Assembly (NCBI RefSeq): GCF_030813435.1
Contig: NZ_JAUSUG010000018.1
Span: 62,001-126,000, forward strand
DNA: 64,000 nt
Reading direction: 5' to 3'
DNA from: Evansella vedderi
GTDB taxonomy: Bacteria; Bacillota; Bacilli; Bacillales; Salisediminibacteriaceae
A model generated the notes under the pieces. The model did not search any database, was not told the origin of the DNA, and saw only the letters and a list, made by a program, of their open reading frames with translations. The position numbers and the translations under genes are program-made. Shown here piece after piece: positions 34,803 through 43,777 of this stretch (its first letter is position 1; every line of letters begins with the position of its first letter).

Positions 34803-35798
34803 TTGAACACAAACACAAACACAAGCACAACTACAACTAAAACTACACCCGTAGGGGAAGGGCAACTGTCCCCCCACCCGCAACCAACGCCTATTACGAA
34901 ATTAAGATCAGTTTCCAAACGTAGAGCGAAATTAAACAAAATCCTAACCTATGCGGCGTTTGTTGGACCGGCGTTATTGTTTTTTGTTGTCATTCAAATC
35001 ATTCCTTTTTTCATGGGAATCTATTATTCTTTTACCTCCTGGAATGGGGTTAGCTCCACAGTGGAGTGGGTGGGCTTCGAAAACTTTAAGCGCATATTCA
35101 CCAATGATGAGCGCTTCTTTAACTCCTTTCTATTTACAACAAAATTCATGTTTGCGGCCGTTATCATCAGTAACTTTATTGGATTTTCTTTAGCATTAAT
35201 CCTCAACGCCGCATTAAAAACGAAGAACATTCTTAGAACGGTATTTTTCGTCCCTAATGTTATTGGGGGATTACTACTTGGATTCATCTGGCAATTTATT
35301 TTTGTAAGGGGATTTGCAGCGGTTGGGGACCTCACCAATATCGGGTTTTTCCAGCTTCCTTGGCTTGGTGATGCAACGACAGCCTTTTGGGGAATCGTTA
35401 TTGTTTTCGCGTGGCAAATCAGCGGGTATATGATGGTCATTTACATAGCGGCATTACAGGGAGTAGATAATTCCTTGTTGGAAGCAGCAAAAATTGATGG
35501 GGCAACGGCATTCCAAACGTTGAAAAATATAATTATACCGCTAATTTTACCGGCGTTCACCATTTGCTTTTTCCTAACGATCGCCATGGCCTTTAAAATC
35601 TTCGACCTAAATCTATCATTAACGGGCGGTGGGCCATTTAACTCCACTCAGTCGGTGGCCATCAACATTTATCAAGAGGCGTTCACCAACAATAACTATG
35701 GAGTTGGCTCCGCGAAAGCGATTATCTTCTTTGTCATCGTAGCCATCTTCACAACAGCGCAAGTAATGTTTACGAAAAAACGGGAGGTGGAGGCGTAA
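34803..35798 (+). CDS. ABC sugar transporter permease, MalF/UgpA type (second importer)
   Basis: 331 residues from TTG 34803, with GGTGAGGA just upstream. An in-frame start at 34704 would run through the promoter and cre site and is rejected. The N-terminus is a Thr/Asn-rich and Pro-rich cytoplasmic tail (about 1-40), then six membrane segments and the EAA loop EAAKIDGATAFQTLKNIIIP. TAATG overlap with the next permease. Its binding protein is the gene at 37129. Confidence 0.9.
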   Translation: MNTNTNTSTTTTKTTPVGEGQLSPHPQPTPITKLRSVSKRRAKLNKILTYAAFVGPALLFFVVIQIIPFFMGIYYSFTSWNGVSSTVEWVGFENFKRIFTNDERFFNSFLFTTKFMFAAVIISNFIGFSLALILNAALKTKNILRTVFFVPNVIGGLLLGFIWQFIFVRGFAAVGDLTNIGFFQLPWLGDATTAFWGIVIVFAWQISGYMMVIYIAALQGVDNSLLEAAKIDGATAFQTLKNIIIPLILPAFTICFFLTIAMAFKIFDLNLSLTGGGPFNSTQSVAINIYQEAFTNNNYGVGSAKAIIFFVIVAIFTTAQVMFTKKREVEA

Positions 35799-36625
35799 TG
35801 GGCAGCCGATATACGAAGAAAACCTTCGCCTTAGAAATAGTTGCTATTTTATTAGCTATCTTATTCATGGTTCCCTTTTATTTCGTCATCGTGAATTCTT
35901 TGAAAAGCTTTTCCGAGATTCTTGTTGATGCAGCAGCATTACCAAGTGAACTACTCTTTTCTAACTATGTGAAGGTTTGGGATATTCTCAATTTCCCAAG
36001 ACCATTCATCAACTCCCTGATCATTACGGTGTTCAGTAATATTGGGATTGTCATCATCAGTTCCATGGCAGCGTGGAAGATGGTGAGAACGCCAGGCAAT
36101 TTCAGCAAAATTCTATTTATCTTCTTTGTATCCGCGATGGTGATACCTTTCCAAACGGTGATGATTCCGTTAGTAAAGCTTGGTGGAATGTTAGGAATCA
36201 TGAACAGTATTCCAGGAATTATCATTATGTACTTTGGCTTCGGGGTACCGCTTTCCTTGTTCCTGTACCACGGATTTGTGAAAACGGTCCCGGTGGAAGT
36301 GGAGGAATCAGCTAGAATTGACGGCTGTTCGCCATTCGGTGTGTTCTGGAGAATTGTGTTCCCATTGTTAAAACCGATTACAGTTACAGTAGTTATTCTC
36401 AACACATTATGGATTTGGAATGACTATCTACTTCCATTACTAGTTTTACAGGATGCATCCTTAAGGACAATCCCGCTAGCAACAAGCTCCTTCTTTGCCC
36501 AATACACGAAGCAGTGGGATATGGGGTTAGCAGCACTCGTAATGGGTATCACGCCGATAATCATCTTCTTCCTATTTTTACAAAAACACATCATTAAAGG
36601 AATCGCATCAGGATCTATCAAATAA
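35798..36625 (+). CDS. ABC sugar transporter permease, MalG/UgpE type (second importer)
   Basis: 275 residues, the usual length, six membrane segments, EAA loop ESARIDGCSPFGVFWRIVFP. Its start overlaps the stop of the upstream permease (TAATG), so the two are made together. It forms the channel with the 34803 product. As with the first importer, no ATPase gene is present in the window. Confidence 0.93.
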   Translation: MGSRYTKKTFALEIVAILLAILFMVPFYFVIVNSLKSFSEILVDAAALPSELLFSNYVKVWDILNFPRPFINSLIITVFSNIGIVIISSMAAWKMVRTPGNFSKILFIFFVSAMVIPFQTVMIPLVKLGGMLGIMNSIPGIIIMYFGFGVPLSLFLYHGFVKTVPVEVEESARIDGCSPFGVFWRIVFPLLKPITVTVVILNTLWIWNDYLLPLLVLQDASLRTIPLATSSFFAQYTKQWDMGLAALVMGITPIIIFFLFLQKHIIKGIASGSIK

Positions 36626-36684
36626 GACAACTGAAATTTGCACCATGGAGTATGAGAATGTTTTAATCATGTCTCTCGAATCCG

Positions 36685-36735
36685 TTACAGGCGGACGCTT
36701 TCCACGGGCAATGCTTCAGCCTTCACGTCGCCGTC
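36685..36735. repeat. Degraded intergenic repeat
   Basis: CGTTACAGGCGGACGCTTTC and GGGCAATGCTTCAGCC. The start GAATCCGTTACAGGCGGAC is also found at 63131-63150. Confidence 0.6.
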
Positions 36736-36804
36736 CACTTCTCCGAGAGTGCAAACGGCAACATGGATTATGAAAAGTACCGGCAATGGCTCCGCTCGCC
36801 GCGC

Positions 36805-36835
36805 GGTATCTATGAGAAGAGCGCTCATAGATACC
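36805..36835. other. Perfect 12-bp hairpin
   Basis: GGTATCTATGAG and CTCATAGATACC around a 7-nt loop, followed by TTTGT. First of two strong hairpins in the 503-bp gap between permease and binding-protein genes. Confidence 0.7.
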
Positions 36836-36870
36836 TTTGTAAAGATTACGGCGGCTTCGCTCATTGCTTC

Positions 36871-36914
36871 GGTGGCACAAAAGATAAAGTGCGATCTTTT
36901 GTGCCACCTATTTT
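36871..36914 (+). terminator. Perfect 15-bp hairpin, probable terminator
   Basis: GGTGGCACAAAAGAT and ATCTTTTGTGCCACC with an 8-nt loop, followed by TATTTTC. Likely separates transcription of the permeases from that of the binding protein. Confidence 0.7.
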
Positions 36915-37128
36915 CAGGATAGACCTCCATGGAAATGATAATTCCCACCATGGAAAATGAAAATTTTAGTCTGCTTGGAATGAGCGAAGGTCCGTAGCGA
37001 ATGACAACCAGATTCATATGTTTTCACGGTAGTTACAAAATAACTTGTTATCCACTTTTGCCAGCAAATTCCTGCTTGCAAATCTAAATAAAAAGTGTCT
37101 TAATCACTAAGAGGAGGTCAATTATCAA

Positions 37129-38439
37129 ATGAAACGTTTATCTATTATGCTTCTTTCTTTGTTGTTCATTGTAGGGCTTTTATCAGGGTGTTCGTCCGGG
37201 GACTCAGAAACGAACACTGGAAACGAAGGTGGCAGTGGCGATTCTAACAATGGTGGAAGTGAAGGGCAGCAACAAGAAGAAGTGACCCTTAATTTCTTCC
37301 AATTTAAAGTGGAAATCGCCGATGATTTAGGGGAAATGTTAAAGGAATTCGAAGCTGAATACCCTCATATTAAAGTGAACTTGGAAACAGTTGGGGGAGG
37401 GGCGGATTACGGTGCGGCATTGAGAGCCAAGTTTGCATCCGGAGAAAGACCTGACATTTTTAACAACGGTGGATTCAATGAGTTGGAGCTTTGGAAAGAG
37501 CATTTAGCGGACCTTTCTGACGAGCCTTGGGTAGACCATTTACTTGAAATAGGGAAAGTACCGATGACAGATGAGGAGGGCACCCTGTACGGAATGCCAG
37601 TAAACCTAGAAGGCTATGGATTCATTTATAATAAAGATTTATTTGAAGAAGCAGGTATCACAGAGGCACCAACGAATTATTCGGAATTACTTGCGGCTGC
37701 GGAAAAATTAGAAGCGGCAGGCATTACAGCGTTCTCTGCAGGTTATGCGGAATGGTGGGTAATCGGGCAGCATTTATTAAACATTGCCTTTGCACAGCAA
37801 GATGATCCAGTTGCCTTTATTGAAGGCCTTAACGAAGGAACAGAATCTATCTTAGGAAACCCACGATTTGAAGAATTCCAACGTCTGATTGATTTAGAGA
37901 TTAACTTCGGAAACGCAAATCCGTTAACGACAGATTACAATACACAAGTAACACAATTTGCTACAGGCCAAACGGCAATGTTACAACAAGGTAATTGGAC
38001 GGAGAATATGATTTATGAAATCAATCCAGACATCAACATGGCATTTTTACCTATTGCACTAAATGACGATCCTGGTGCTAACCGTATCCCTGTTGGGGTA
38101 CCAAACAACTACGTCCTTTATAAGAACTCACCGCATCTAGAAGAAGCGAAGCTTTTACTAGATTGGATGGTATCCTCTGAAACTGGTAAGCGCTATATGA
38201 CAGAGGTATTTGCTTTCATTCCGGCATTTGACAACATTGAGCCTTCTGGGTTAGGAGCCCTTGGGGAGTCTATCTTAGAATACTCTGTTCAAGATAAGAC
38301 GATTCCATGGACTTGGTTCCGTTGGCCAGACGGTGCGAACCAAGATTTTGCAGCAGCCATTCAAGAATATGCCGCCGGCCAAATCAGCTATGATGAGCTA
38401 TTAGAGAAGTTCCAGGCCACTTGGGATAACCTCAAGTAA
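37129..38439 (+). CDS. ABC sugar-binding lipoprotein, family 1 (second importer)
   Basis: 436 residues. Lipobox LLSGC at about 18-22, then a Gly/Ser/Asn/Gln-rich linker (about 23-55) that spans the wall. Mature domain with VTLNFFQFKVEIADDL, FEAEYPHIKVNLETV, RPDIFNNGGFNELE and YGMPVNLEGYGFIYNK. RBS AAGAGGAGG. Unlike the first importer, the binding-protein gene comes after the permeases. The neighbouring YesM/YesN pair suggests a plant or microbial oligosaccharide as ligand, but the ligand cannot be read from sequence. Confidence 0.9.
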   Translation: MKRLSIMLLSLLFIVGLLSGCSSGDSETNTGNEGGSGDSNNGGSEGQQQEEVTLNFFQFKVEIADDLGEMLKEFEAEYPHIKVNLETVGGGADYGAALRAKFASGERPDIFNNGGFNELELWKEHLADLSDEPWVDHLLEIGKVPMTDEEGTLYGMPVNLEGYGFIYNKDLFEEAGITEAPTNYSELLAAAEKLEAAGITAFSAGYAEWWVIGQHLLNIAFAQQDDPVAFIEGLNEGTESILGNPRFEEFQRLIDLEINFGNANPLTTDYNTQVTQFATGQTAMLQQGNWTENMIYEINPDINMAFLPIALNDDPGANRIPVGVPNNYVLYKNSPHLEEAKLLLDWMVSSETGKRYMTEVFAFIPAFDNIEPSGLGALGESILEYSVQDKTIPWTWFRWPDGANQDFAAAIQEYAAGQISYDELLEKFQATWDNLK

Positions 38440-38483
38440 GTAGGTATAGGGGAAAACAGGTGCCTGCCTTCTATAAAATTTCA

Positions 38484-38513
38484 TGAAAGCATGTCTATAC
38501 GTAGGCATGCTTT
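38484..38513 (+). terminator. Hairpin after the binding-protein gene
   Basis: GAAAGCATG and CATGCTTTC with inner CTA/TAG pairs; AT-rich but not a pure T-run follows. It would limit read-through into the sensor kinase gene. Confidence 0.65.
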
Positions 38514-38557
38514 CTATATATACTCAAGTATATAAAAAGATATTGGGGGGCGCCCAA

Positions 38558-40339
38558 TTGTTTAATAAGATCAAGAAAAGCATTCGCAACAAACTAATCA
38601 TTCTCCTATTATTAATTACAATCATTCCTTTTGGAACGTCCATTGTCGTCACGTTTCTCTATACGAAGGAGTCCCTCAAGGACCAATCCGTTCAAGAAAA
38701 CGTAAACCTTCTCTATCACGGGAAAATCAATATGGAAACATACTTAAAAGAATTAAATCACCTCATTTTAACGAACTACAATAATTCAGAATATATGCAA
38801 TTTCTTAAAAAAGCCAACCGGTCCGACGATCATTTATCTATGCGGCCAGTGAACCAAGTGTTGCATTCGATTTTGTATGGAGACGCCAGTGTTTCAAAGG
38901 TATCCATGTCCATCGTTGGAAATAATCGACTCGTGACCATTTCACGGCAATCCTCCATCATTTATTCAGAACAGGTAGCGGACACAGACACAGATTATTA
39001 CAACACGGCGACGAACAGTTTCAGTAATCTGTATATTGAAACCATTCCCTATTCGGACCGTTTTAATTTGCACCGAGCCTTCAAGAACGTTCCCTCGGAT
39101 GAGGTACTCGCCTATTTTTCGCTGGAAATAAGGCCGGATAAAGTACAAGAATTAAGCAACTATCTGTATAACGGCGCCACAGAGGAGTTTTATATCATTA
39201 CCCCGGAAGGTCAGTTCATATATAGCTCCAGGAATGGTGCTCCTGAGGAGGAAGACTGGCCACGGGAACTGTTAGGGTCTGGGACTGACAGTGGTACGAT
39301 GGAATGGCAGGATTCGTCGTTCCATGGGGTGATTGTTTATGATTCTGTTGCCCCTACTGCGGGTGGCTGGATGTTAGTGAAAAGGATTCCCTTCACTACT
39401 CTTTATGAGAGTGCTTATGATGTGGCTATTATCAACATTATTTACGGTGTGGTTGGACTGTTATTAGTGATTTTTGCGACACTCCTTGTATCGGTACGAA
39501 TCACCACACCCATTCGAGAGCTTCTCGATAATATTAAAAAAGTGGAGCAAGGGAATATGGAAGTCAAGTTTCAGTCCCTAGGAAATGATGAAATTGGCAT
39601 CCTTGGCCAACGGTTCAAGATGATGATTGATCGAATCAACCACCATATTAATAGGGAGTACAAGCTGGAAATAGAGAATAAAACCAATCAATTGAAGGTG
39701 CTCTATTCCCAGATCAATCCCCACTTTCTATACAATACGCTGCAATCCATTGGGACGATGGCCCTGAAGAAGGATGTTCCGGAAATCTATGGATCGCTCA
39801 ATGATCTTTCCCAGATTATGAGATACTGCATGAATACGGAAGAGGATACGGTCCCGTTGGTGAAGGAAATCAATTATACGAAGGCCTATATGCTCTTGCA
39901 GAAGCAGCGTTTCGGTGATGAACTAGAGTATACGTTAAAAATCGATGAGGATACGCTCCACATTCATGTGCCGAAAATGATTTTGCAACCAATGATAGAA
40001 AACTATTTTAAACATGGTTTTGATAGGAGAGAATCTATTGGAATAATTAAACTAGAATGCAGAAAAGAAGAAGACTTTTTAACGATACATGTGACCGACA
40101 ATGGCACTGGTGTCAGTGAAGAAAAGCTTCATAAGTTGAAGAAAAAACTAATTGACGGTGGTGTACGAAGGGCTAATGGCGAACAAATCGGACTGAAGAA
40201 TGTGTACGAACGGTTACGACTCTACTATTCTGGTAAAGCCGAATTTGAGTTTGGGAATCTTCGTGAAAGGGGCTTTCGCGTGTCCATGAAACTTCCCGTA
40301 GAAATGGAGGGGATAAATCATGAAGGCAATGATTATTGA
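38558..40339 (+). CDS. Sensor histidine kinase, YesM/LytS-like, sugar-responsive
   Basis: 593 residues from TTG 38558 (GGGGGG box 7 nt upstream); an ATG at 38483 lies in the preceding hairpin and is rejected. Membrane segment (about 12-35), a large extracellular Cache-like sensor domain (about 36-285), a second membrane segment (about 290-312), HAMP (about 313-365), then His_kinase with His389 in NPHFLYNTLQS and HATPase with DNGTGVSEEKL and GLKNVYERL. Its gene overlaps that of the response regulator. It probably senses the sugar bound by the importer. Confidence 0.93.
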   Translation: MFNKIKKSIRNKLIILLLLITIIPFGTSIVVTFLYTKESLKDQSVQENVNLLYHGKINMETYLKELNHLILTNYNNSEYMQFLKKANRSDDHLSMRPVNQVLHSILYGDASVSKVSMSIVGNNRLVTISRQSSIIYSEQVADTDTDYYNTATNSFSNLYIETIPYSDRFNLHRAFKNVPSDEVLAYFSLEIRPDKVQELSNYLYNGATEEFYIITPEGQFIYSSRNGAPEEEDWPRELLGSGTDSGTMEWQDSSFHGVIVYDSVAPTAGGWMLVKRIPFTTLYESAYDVAIINIIYGVVGLLLVIFATLLVSVRITTPIRELLDNIKKVEQGNMEVKFQSLGNDEIGILGQRFKMMIDRINHHINREYKLEIENKTNQLKVLYSQINPHFLYNTLQSIGTMALKKDVPEIYGSLNDLSQIMRYCMNTEEDTVPLVKEINYTKAYMLLQKQRFGDELEYTLKIDEDTLHIHVPKMILQPMIENYFKHGFDRRESIGIIKLECRKEEDFLTIHVTDNGTGVSEEKLHKLKKKLIDGGVRRANGEQIGLKNVYERLRLYYSGKAEFEFGNLRERGFRVSMKLPVEMEGINHEGNDY

Positions 40340-41882
40340 TGATGAGCAACACGTTAGGGATGGCCTAAAGCTATTGGGTGATTGGGAAAAATATGGAATT
40401 ACCTCTTTGTATGAAGCGGCCGATGGTCAGGAAGCGATGCAGTTGATTCGGGAGTACGAGCCGGAAATCATCTTCACGGATATGCGTATGCCAAGATGTG
40501 ACGGGATTGATCTATTAAAATGGATCCATAACTCCGAGATCCATGCCAAAACTATAGTGGTAAGCGGGTATGATGATTTCAAATATACAAAAAACGCCAT
40601 CACCTACGGCAGTTTCGACTACCTGTTAAAGCCCATTAATCCTGTGGAATTGAATGAAACCTTGGAGCGTGTGGTGGCGAAATGGAAGGAAGAGAATAGG
40701 GAGCGCGTAAACCAAGTGGAAACGGATCAACTCATTTGGGATCATCTCCTTTCCGATGTGTTACATGAGCAAACCCTTCCTCCTCGGGTCATGGAGCAAA
40801 TAAGGGCGGCCTTTTCCCCGGATATTTCCTTTAATGAGTACACGATTGCCATTATCCCAGTGAAGAAGGCCATTGGGAAAAAAATTGCTGGGGATGGTGG
40901 CAAAGGTTTTTCCTCCCTATTGACCATGTTAAATAAAACGTTGTCCCATTGGAATTGTGGCGTGGCCTTTCGAAATATTACGAATGAAGATGAAATGGTG
41001 ATTCTATTTTGGAAGAACATGAAGGAGATGCTACCGGAGCTTCATTGCAAACTAAAAAAGACTACGGGACTCCATTGTATATTCGTTTGTGGTAACCCAT
41101 CGGACAGTCTCCAGGAAGCGTATCAATCGGCAAGAAGGTGTTTGAATCGTAAGAATTTGTTGTGTACCGAATCTGAAGGCTTTCAGCTGGAAGAGGTAAT
41201 TAATGAAGGCAGACATTCTGTGGAGCTTGTACACCTTTTTGATTACTCGGAGGAAATAAAGTGGGCCATCCAGAGCAACAGTGTAAAGAATGTAGACGAG
41301 ATTTTGGAGAGTATTTTCAAGGTTTTCCGCGAAAAACAATGGTTTAGCATGGAGCAACTGGAGCTTTGGGAGTCGCAATTCGAGATTCTCAAGGAGCATT
41401 GGCTAAAGGAGTACAACATTCCAAGGAATTCACCGTTGTGGAAGACAGGGAGCTATTGGGATGAGCAAGGTAATTTTTCTTTAACGGATTTTTTCCAGGA
41501 AAAAACAAAGGAATTCCACGAACTATTCGAAAGCGTTGTAAACGGCCAATATCAAAAGGAGAAAAATAGTGTGCAAATGATCGAGGAGTATATTCGGGCC
41601 AATTACCAGAAGGACATTAAGCTCCAAGACATTGCCGATCAATTTTTCCTAAGCAGGGAGTATATTTCGAGAAAGTTCAAACAGGAATATAACGAAACTA
41701 TCACCGATTATCTAACTAGAATCAGGGTGGAAAAGGCGAAGGAGCTATTGAAGAATCCCTATTTAAAGGTATATGAAATTGCTAGTGTAGTAGGGTACCA
41801 AAATGACAAGTATTTCATTAAAGTTTTCAAGAAGGTAGAAGGGGTAACCCCCGCGGAGCTTAGGTCTGGAGTGGCAAAATGA
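40320..41882 (+). CDS. Response regulator with AraC-type DNA-binding domain, YesN-like
   Basis: 520 residues. Receiver (1-120) with Asp54 in IIFTDMRMPRCDG and Lys in LLKPINP; a long middle region (about 130-410); then two AraC-type HTH motifs (about 420-520: LQDIADQFFLSREYISRKF and VYEIASVVGYQNDKYFIKVF). It overlaps the kinase gene by 20 bp, with RBS GGAGGGG. By family it activates a nearby sugar importer; the promoter at 34754 or one before 37129 are candidate targets. Confidence 0.94.
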   Translation: MKAMIIDDEQHVRDGLKLLGDWEKYGITSLYEAADGQEAMQLIREYEPEIIFTDMRMPRCDGIDLLKWIHNSEIHAKTIVVSGYDDFKYTKNAITYGSFDYLLKPINPVELNETLERVVAKWKEENRERVNQVETDQLIWDHLLSDVLHEQTLPPRVMEQIRAAFSPDISFNEYTIAIIPVKKAIGKKIAGDGGKGFSSLLTMLNKTLSHWNCGVAFRNITNEDEMVILFWKNMKEMLPELHCKLKKTTGLHCIFVCGNPSDSLQEAYQSARRCLNRKNLLCTESEGFQLEEVINEGRHSVELVHLFDYSEEIKWAIQSNSVKNVDEILESIFKVFREKQWFSMEQLELWESQFEILKEHWLKEYNIPRNSPLWKTGSYWDEQGNFSLTDFFQEKTKEFHELFESVVNGQYQKEKNSVQMIEEYIRANYQKDIKLQDIADQFFLSREYISRKFKQEYNETITDYLTRIRVEKAKELLKNPYLKVYEIASVVGYQNDKYFIKVFKKVEGVTPAELRSGVAK

Positions 41883-41885
41883 TAG

Positions 41886-41928
41886 AAAGGATAGTTCCAA
41901 ATGATGGAGGAACTATCCTTATTTCTTT
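41886..41928 (+). terminator. Terminator of the YesMN-like operon
   Basis: AAGGATAGTTCC pairs perfectly with GGAACTATCCTT, followed by ATTTCTTT. Confidence 0.82.
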
Positions 41929-42033
41929 ATGATCTAGCACCAAGGAAATCGGATCGTGAAAAGTTTGGAATAGAATAGGGACCAAAATGTCGCGAAAGCC
42001 ATTCCACTGGCGACCACCAGACAGTATCTTCTT

Positions 42034-42633
42034 CTAAAACACCATAGATATGAACGTATTCAACAGTTCACTTTTCGTTTCCTCATACTTATTTCGAAAG
42101 GTCTCCGCTTTCGTTAATGAATGGCCGTTTGCAGCTAACTCCGACTCCAGCTCCGCATATTTCGTATAAAACCGCTCGTCGATTTGAGCTTCAATGTCTC
42201 GTGCTGTTCCATAGTAGGTTCGGTAGAAATACCATAGGGAGATGCCCTCATCATTAGCTGCTTTTTCCTGATAGTCAGCGATGGCTTCATCCACTAAGTC
42301 CCTAATGAGTGCGATGGCTTCTTCCTGCAGGTTGCTAAATTTTTCCTCATATTCGTCTTTAATTTGTGAGGCACTTGCAACTACAGCTTCTCCATCGCTG
42401 GTCATATCTTGAAAGTCATCGAAAGACTTCAAGCCCTCCAACAACGGCGTCCATTCAGAATCAAGCACATCCCCTTCAACTATAACGTCACTAACAGCTG
42501 CCTCATTTCCTTCAAAAGAAAGCTCCTTTTCCATTTGTTCCTTAAGGTTACCCCTATCCACAAATTGGCCCCCGATCACAGCGGTCAACCCTAGAACCAC
42601 CATAACGGCAGATAAGACAATTCCGATTTTCAC
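42034..42633 (-). CDS. Hypothetical single-pass membrane protein, helical and acidic
   Basis: 199 residues, function not recognised. N-terminal membrane segment (about 3-23, IGIVLSAVMVVLGLTAVIGG) without lipobox, then an outward, very acidic and mostly helical domain with coiled-coil-like stretches (QIKDEYEEKFSNLQEEAIAL). No cysteines or catalytic motifs. Lies head-to-tail with a Nudix gene 76 bp upstream and may share its transcript. Confidence 0.75.
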   Translation of the reverse strand: MKIGIVLSAVMVVLGLTAVIGGQFVDRGNLKEQMEKELSFEGNEAAVSDVIVEGDVLDSEWTPLLEGLKSFDDFQDMTSDGEAVVASASQIKDEYEEKFSNLQEEAIALIRDLVDEAIADYQEKAANDEGISLWYFYRTYYGTARDIEAQIDERFYTKYAELESELAANGHSLTKAETFRNKYEETKSELLNTFISMVF

Positions 42634-42709
42634 ACGAAAAACCCCCTGCTATATTAAATATGATTACCTCACTCATCCTTACCAATTTTCCCAGGGGGTA
42701 TTCCCTCAA

Positions 42710-43270
42710 TTAGTCCAGAGGTTCTGCAGCACCTTTGTCCACGATCAACAAATACTTCAAGATAGCAGCCAATCCGCCGCCGTGCTTGAACTCTCCTGAA
42801 CTAACTAAGTCTAGCACCTGTTGCCAATCCATCAAATGAACGTCGATTTCTTCGCTGGACTCCAAATGTTTTTCCGACTTTTTTTCAGCATCCATAGCGG
42901 TAAAGAGGTGGATGGTTTCCGATGTAGATCCAGGTGATGGGTGGAATTCCCCCAACGATATCCAACGGCCAGCTTCATAACCCGTTTCTTCCAGTAACTC
43001 TCGTTTGGCTGCCTCCCCTGGATCCTCCCCTTCCTCGATCATTCCCGATGGCAGCTGCCACTCCCATGTTTTCACCGCATGGCGGTATTCCTTTAATAGG
43101 ACAACCTCCAACTCAGGCGTCAACGCCAGCACGCATATCCCGTGGTGGAAGTTGATGTAGGAGAAGGTAATCTCCTCCTCGTTCGGAAGCTCGATTTGCT
43201 CCTTTGTAATGTTAAACCGGTGGACATTAATTTCCTCTGATTGAAGCACCTTCCACGGACTAGATGTCAT
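42710..43270 (-). CDS. Nudix hydrolase, ADP-ribose pyrophosphatase-like
   Basis: 186 residues. Nudix box GMIEEGEDPGEAAKRELLEETG (shown in part: REL-EETG with GEAAKRELLEETGYEAG) at about 88-110, binding Mg2+ for pyrophosphate hydrolysis. The upstream VVLLKEYRHAVKTWEWQLP and downstream SPGSTSETIHLF segments fit the ADP-sugar (NudF) group rather than MutT. RBS GAGAGGAG on the minus strand. A housecleaning enzyme for ADP-ribose; the exact substrate is uncertain. Confidence 0.9.
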   Translation of the reverse strand: MTSSPWKVLQSEEINVHRFNITKEQIELPNEEEITFSYINFHHGICVLALTPELEVVLLKEYRHAVKTWEWQLPSGMIEEGEDPGEAAKRELLEETGYEAGRWISLGEFHPSPGSTSETIHLFTAMDAEKKSEKHLESSEEIDVHLMDWQQVLDLVSSGEFKHGGGLAAILKYLLIVDKGAAEPLD

Positions 43271-43330
43271 GTTTATTCTCCTCTCTTTTGGAAGACTGTT
43301 TTCTTAAATGATATTGCTTTTTTTAAAAAA

Positions 43331-43503
43331 GCTCTGTTAAAGGATAATGTTGAATTTTTTAACATAGTTGTTTGAAGAGTAAGATACGAGACTCCTGCGG
43401 GAAAAGCAACGGCTGAAGACCCCGCAGGGACGAGGGGGCTGAAGCGTTGCCCGCGGAAAGGGAGTATCTGAAGCGAAAATCAACATCAAAATTTAACAGA
43501 GCC
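43331..43503. mobile_element. 173-bp MITE carrying the Bacillaceae repeat core
   Basis: GCTCTGTTAAA (43331) and TTTAACAGAGCC (43492-43503) form the ends. TTAAAAAA flanks both sides (43323-43330 and 43504-43511), an 8-bp target duplication. Inside is the GAGACTCCTGCGGGAAAAGC ... GCCCGCGGAAAG core of the 8080 repeat. Bases 43513-43542 (AAGCGAAAGGCGGCGACTCC) are a fragment of the inverted repeat type at 28040. Confidence 0.8.
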
Positions 43504-43591
43504 TTAAAAAAAGCTTGATGAAGCGAAAGGCGGCGACTCCAGCGACAAGAGAGGATTCACGAAATAGCTACGAGTTGTCTTGACGCATAAA

Positions 43592-43705
43592 AACTTTCCT
43601 AAGGCTTTGACACTTCAGTGCGGTTCGAACACCGAAGTGTCAATACTTCCCTAAAGCTTTGACACTTCAAACGGATTACAACAACCAACTGTCAATACTT
43701 ACTTC
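43592..43705. repeat. Two-copy 52-bp repeat (family 2, reverse orientation)
   Basis: TTGACACTTC at 43607 and 43659, exactly 52 bp apart, with GAAGTGTCAATACTTCC after the first. Reverse complement of the array at 50178-50345, 6.5 kb away. Confidence 0.8.
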
Positions 43706-43777
43706 TTTTGATGAAGATCAGGGCTAAAGTATAGTAAAATAGTACGTAGCTTGAAAAAAAGAAAAGGGGCAATAAAA

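Noticed and set aside
36763-36960. 65-codon frame across the two hairpins
   Set aside because: It runs through two perfect inverted repeats and lacks an RBS; structure, not coding, explains the sequence.
38483-38557. ATG 38483 as start of the YesM-like kinase
   Set aside because: It lies inside the hairpin that follows the binding-protein gene; TTG 38558 has a GGGGGG box at proper distance.
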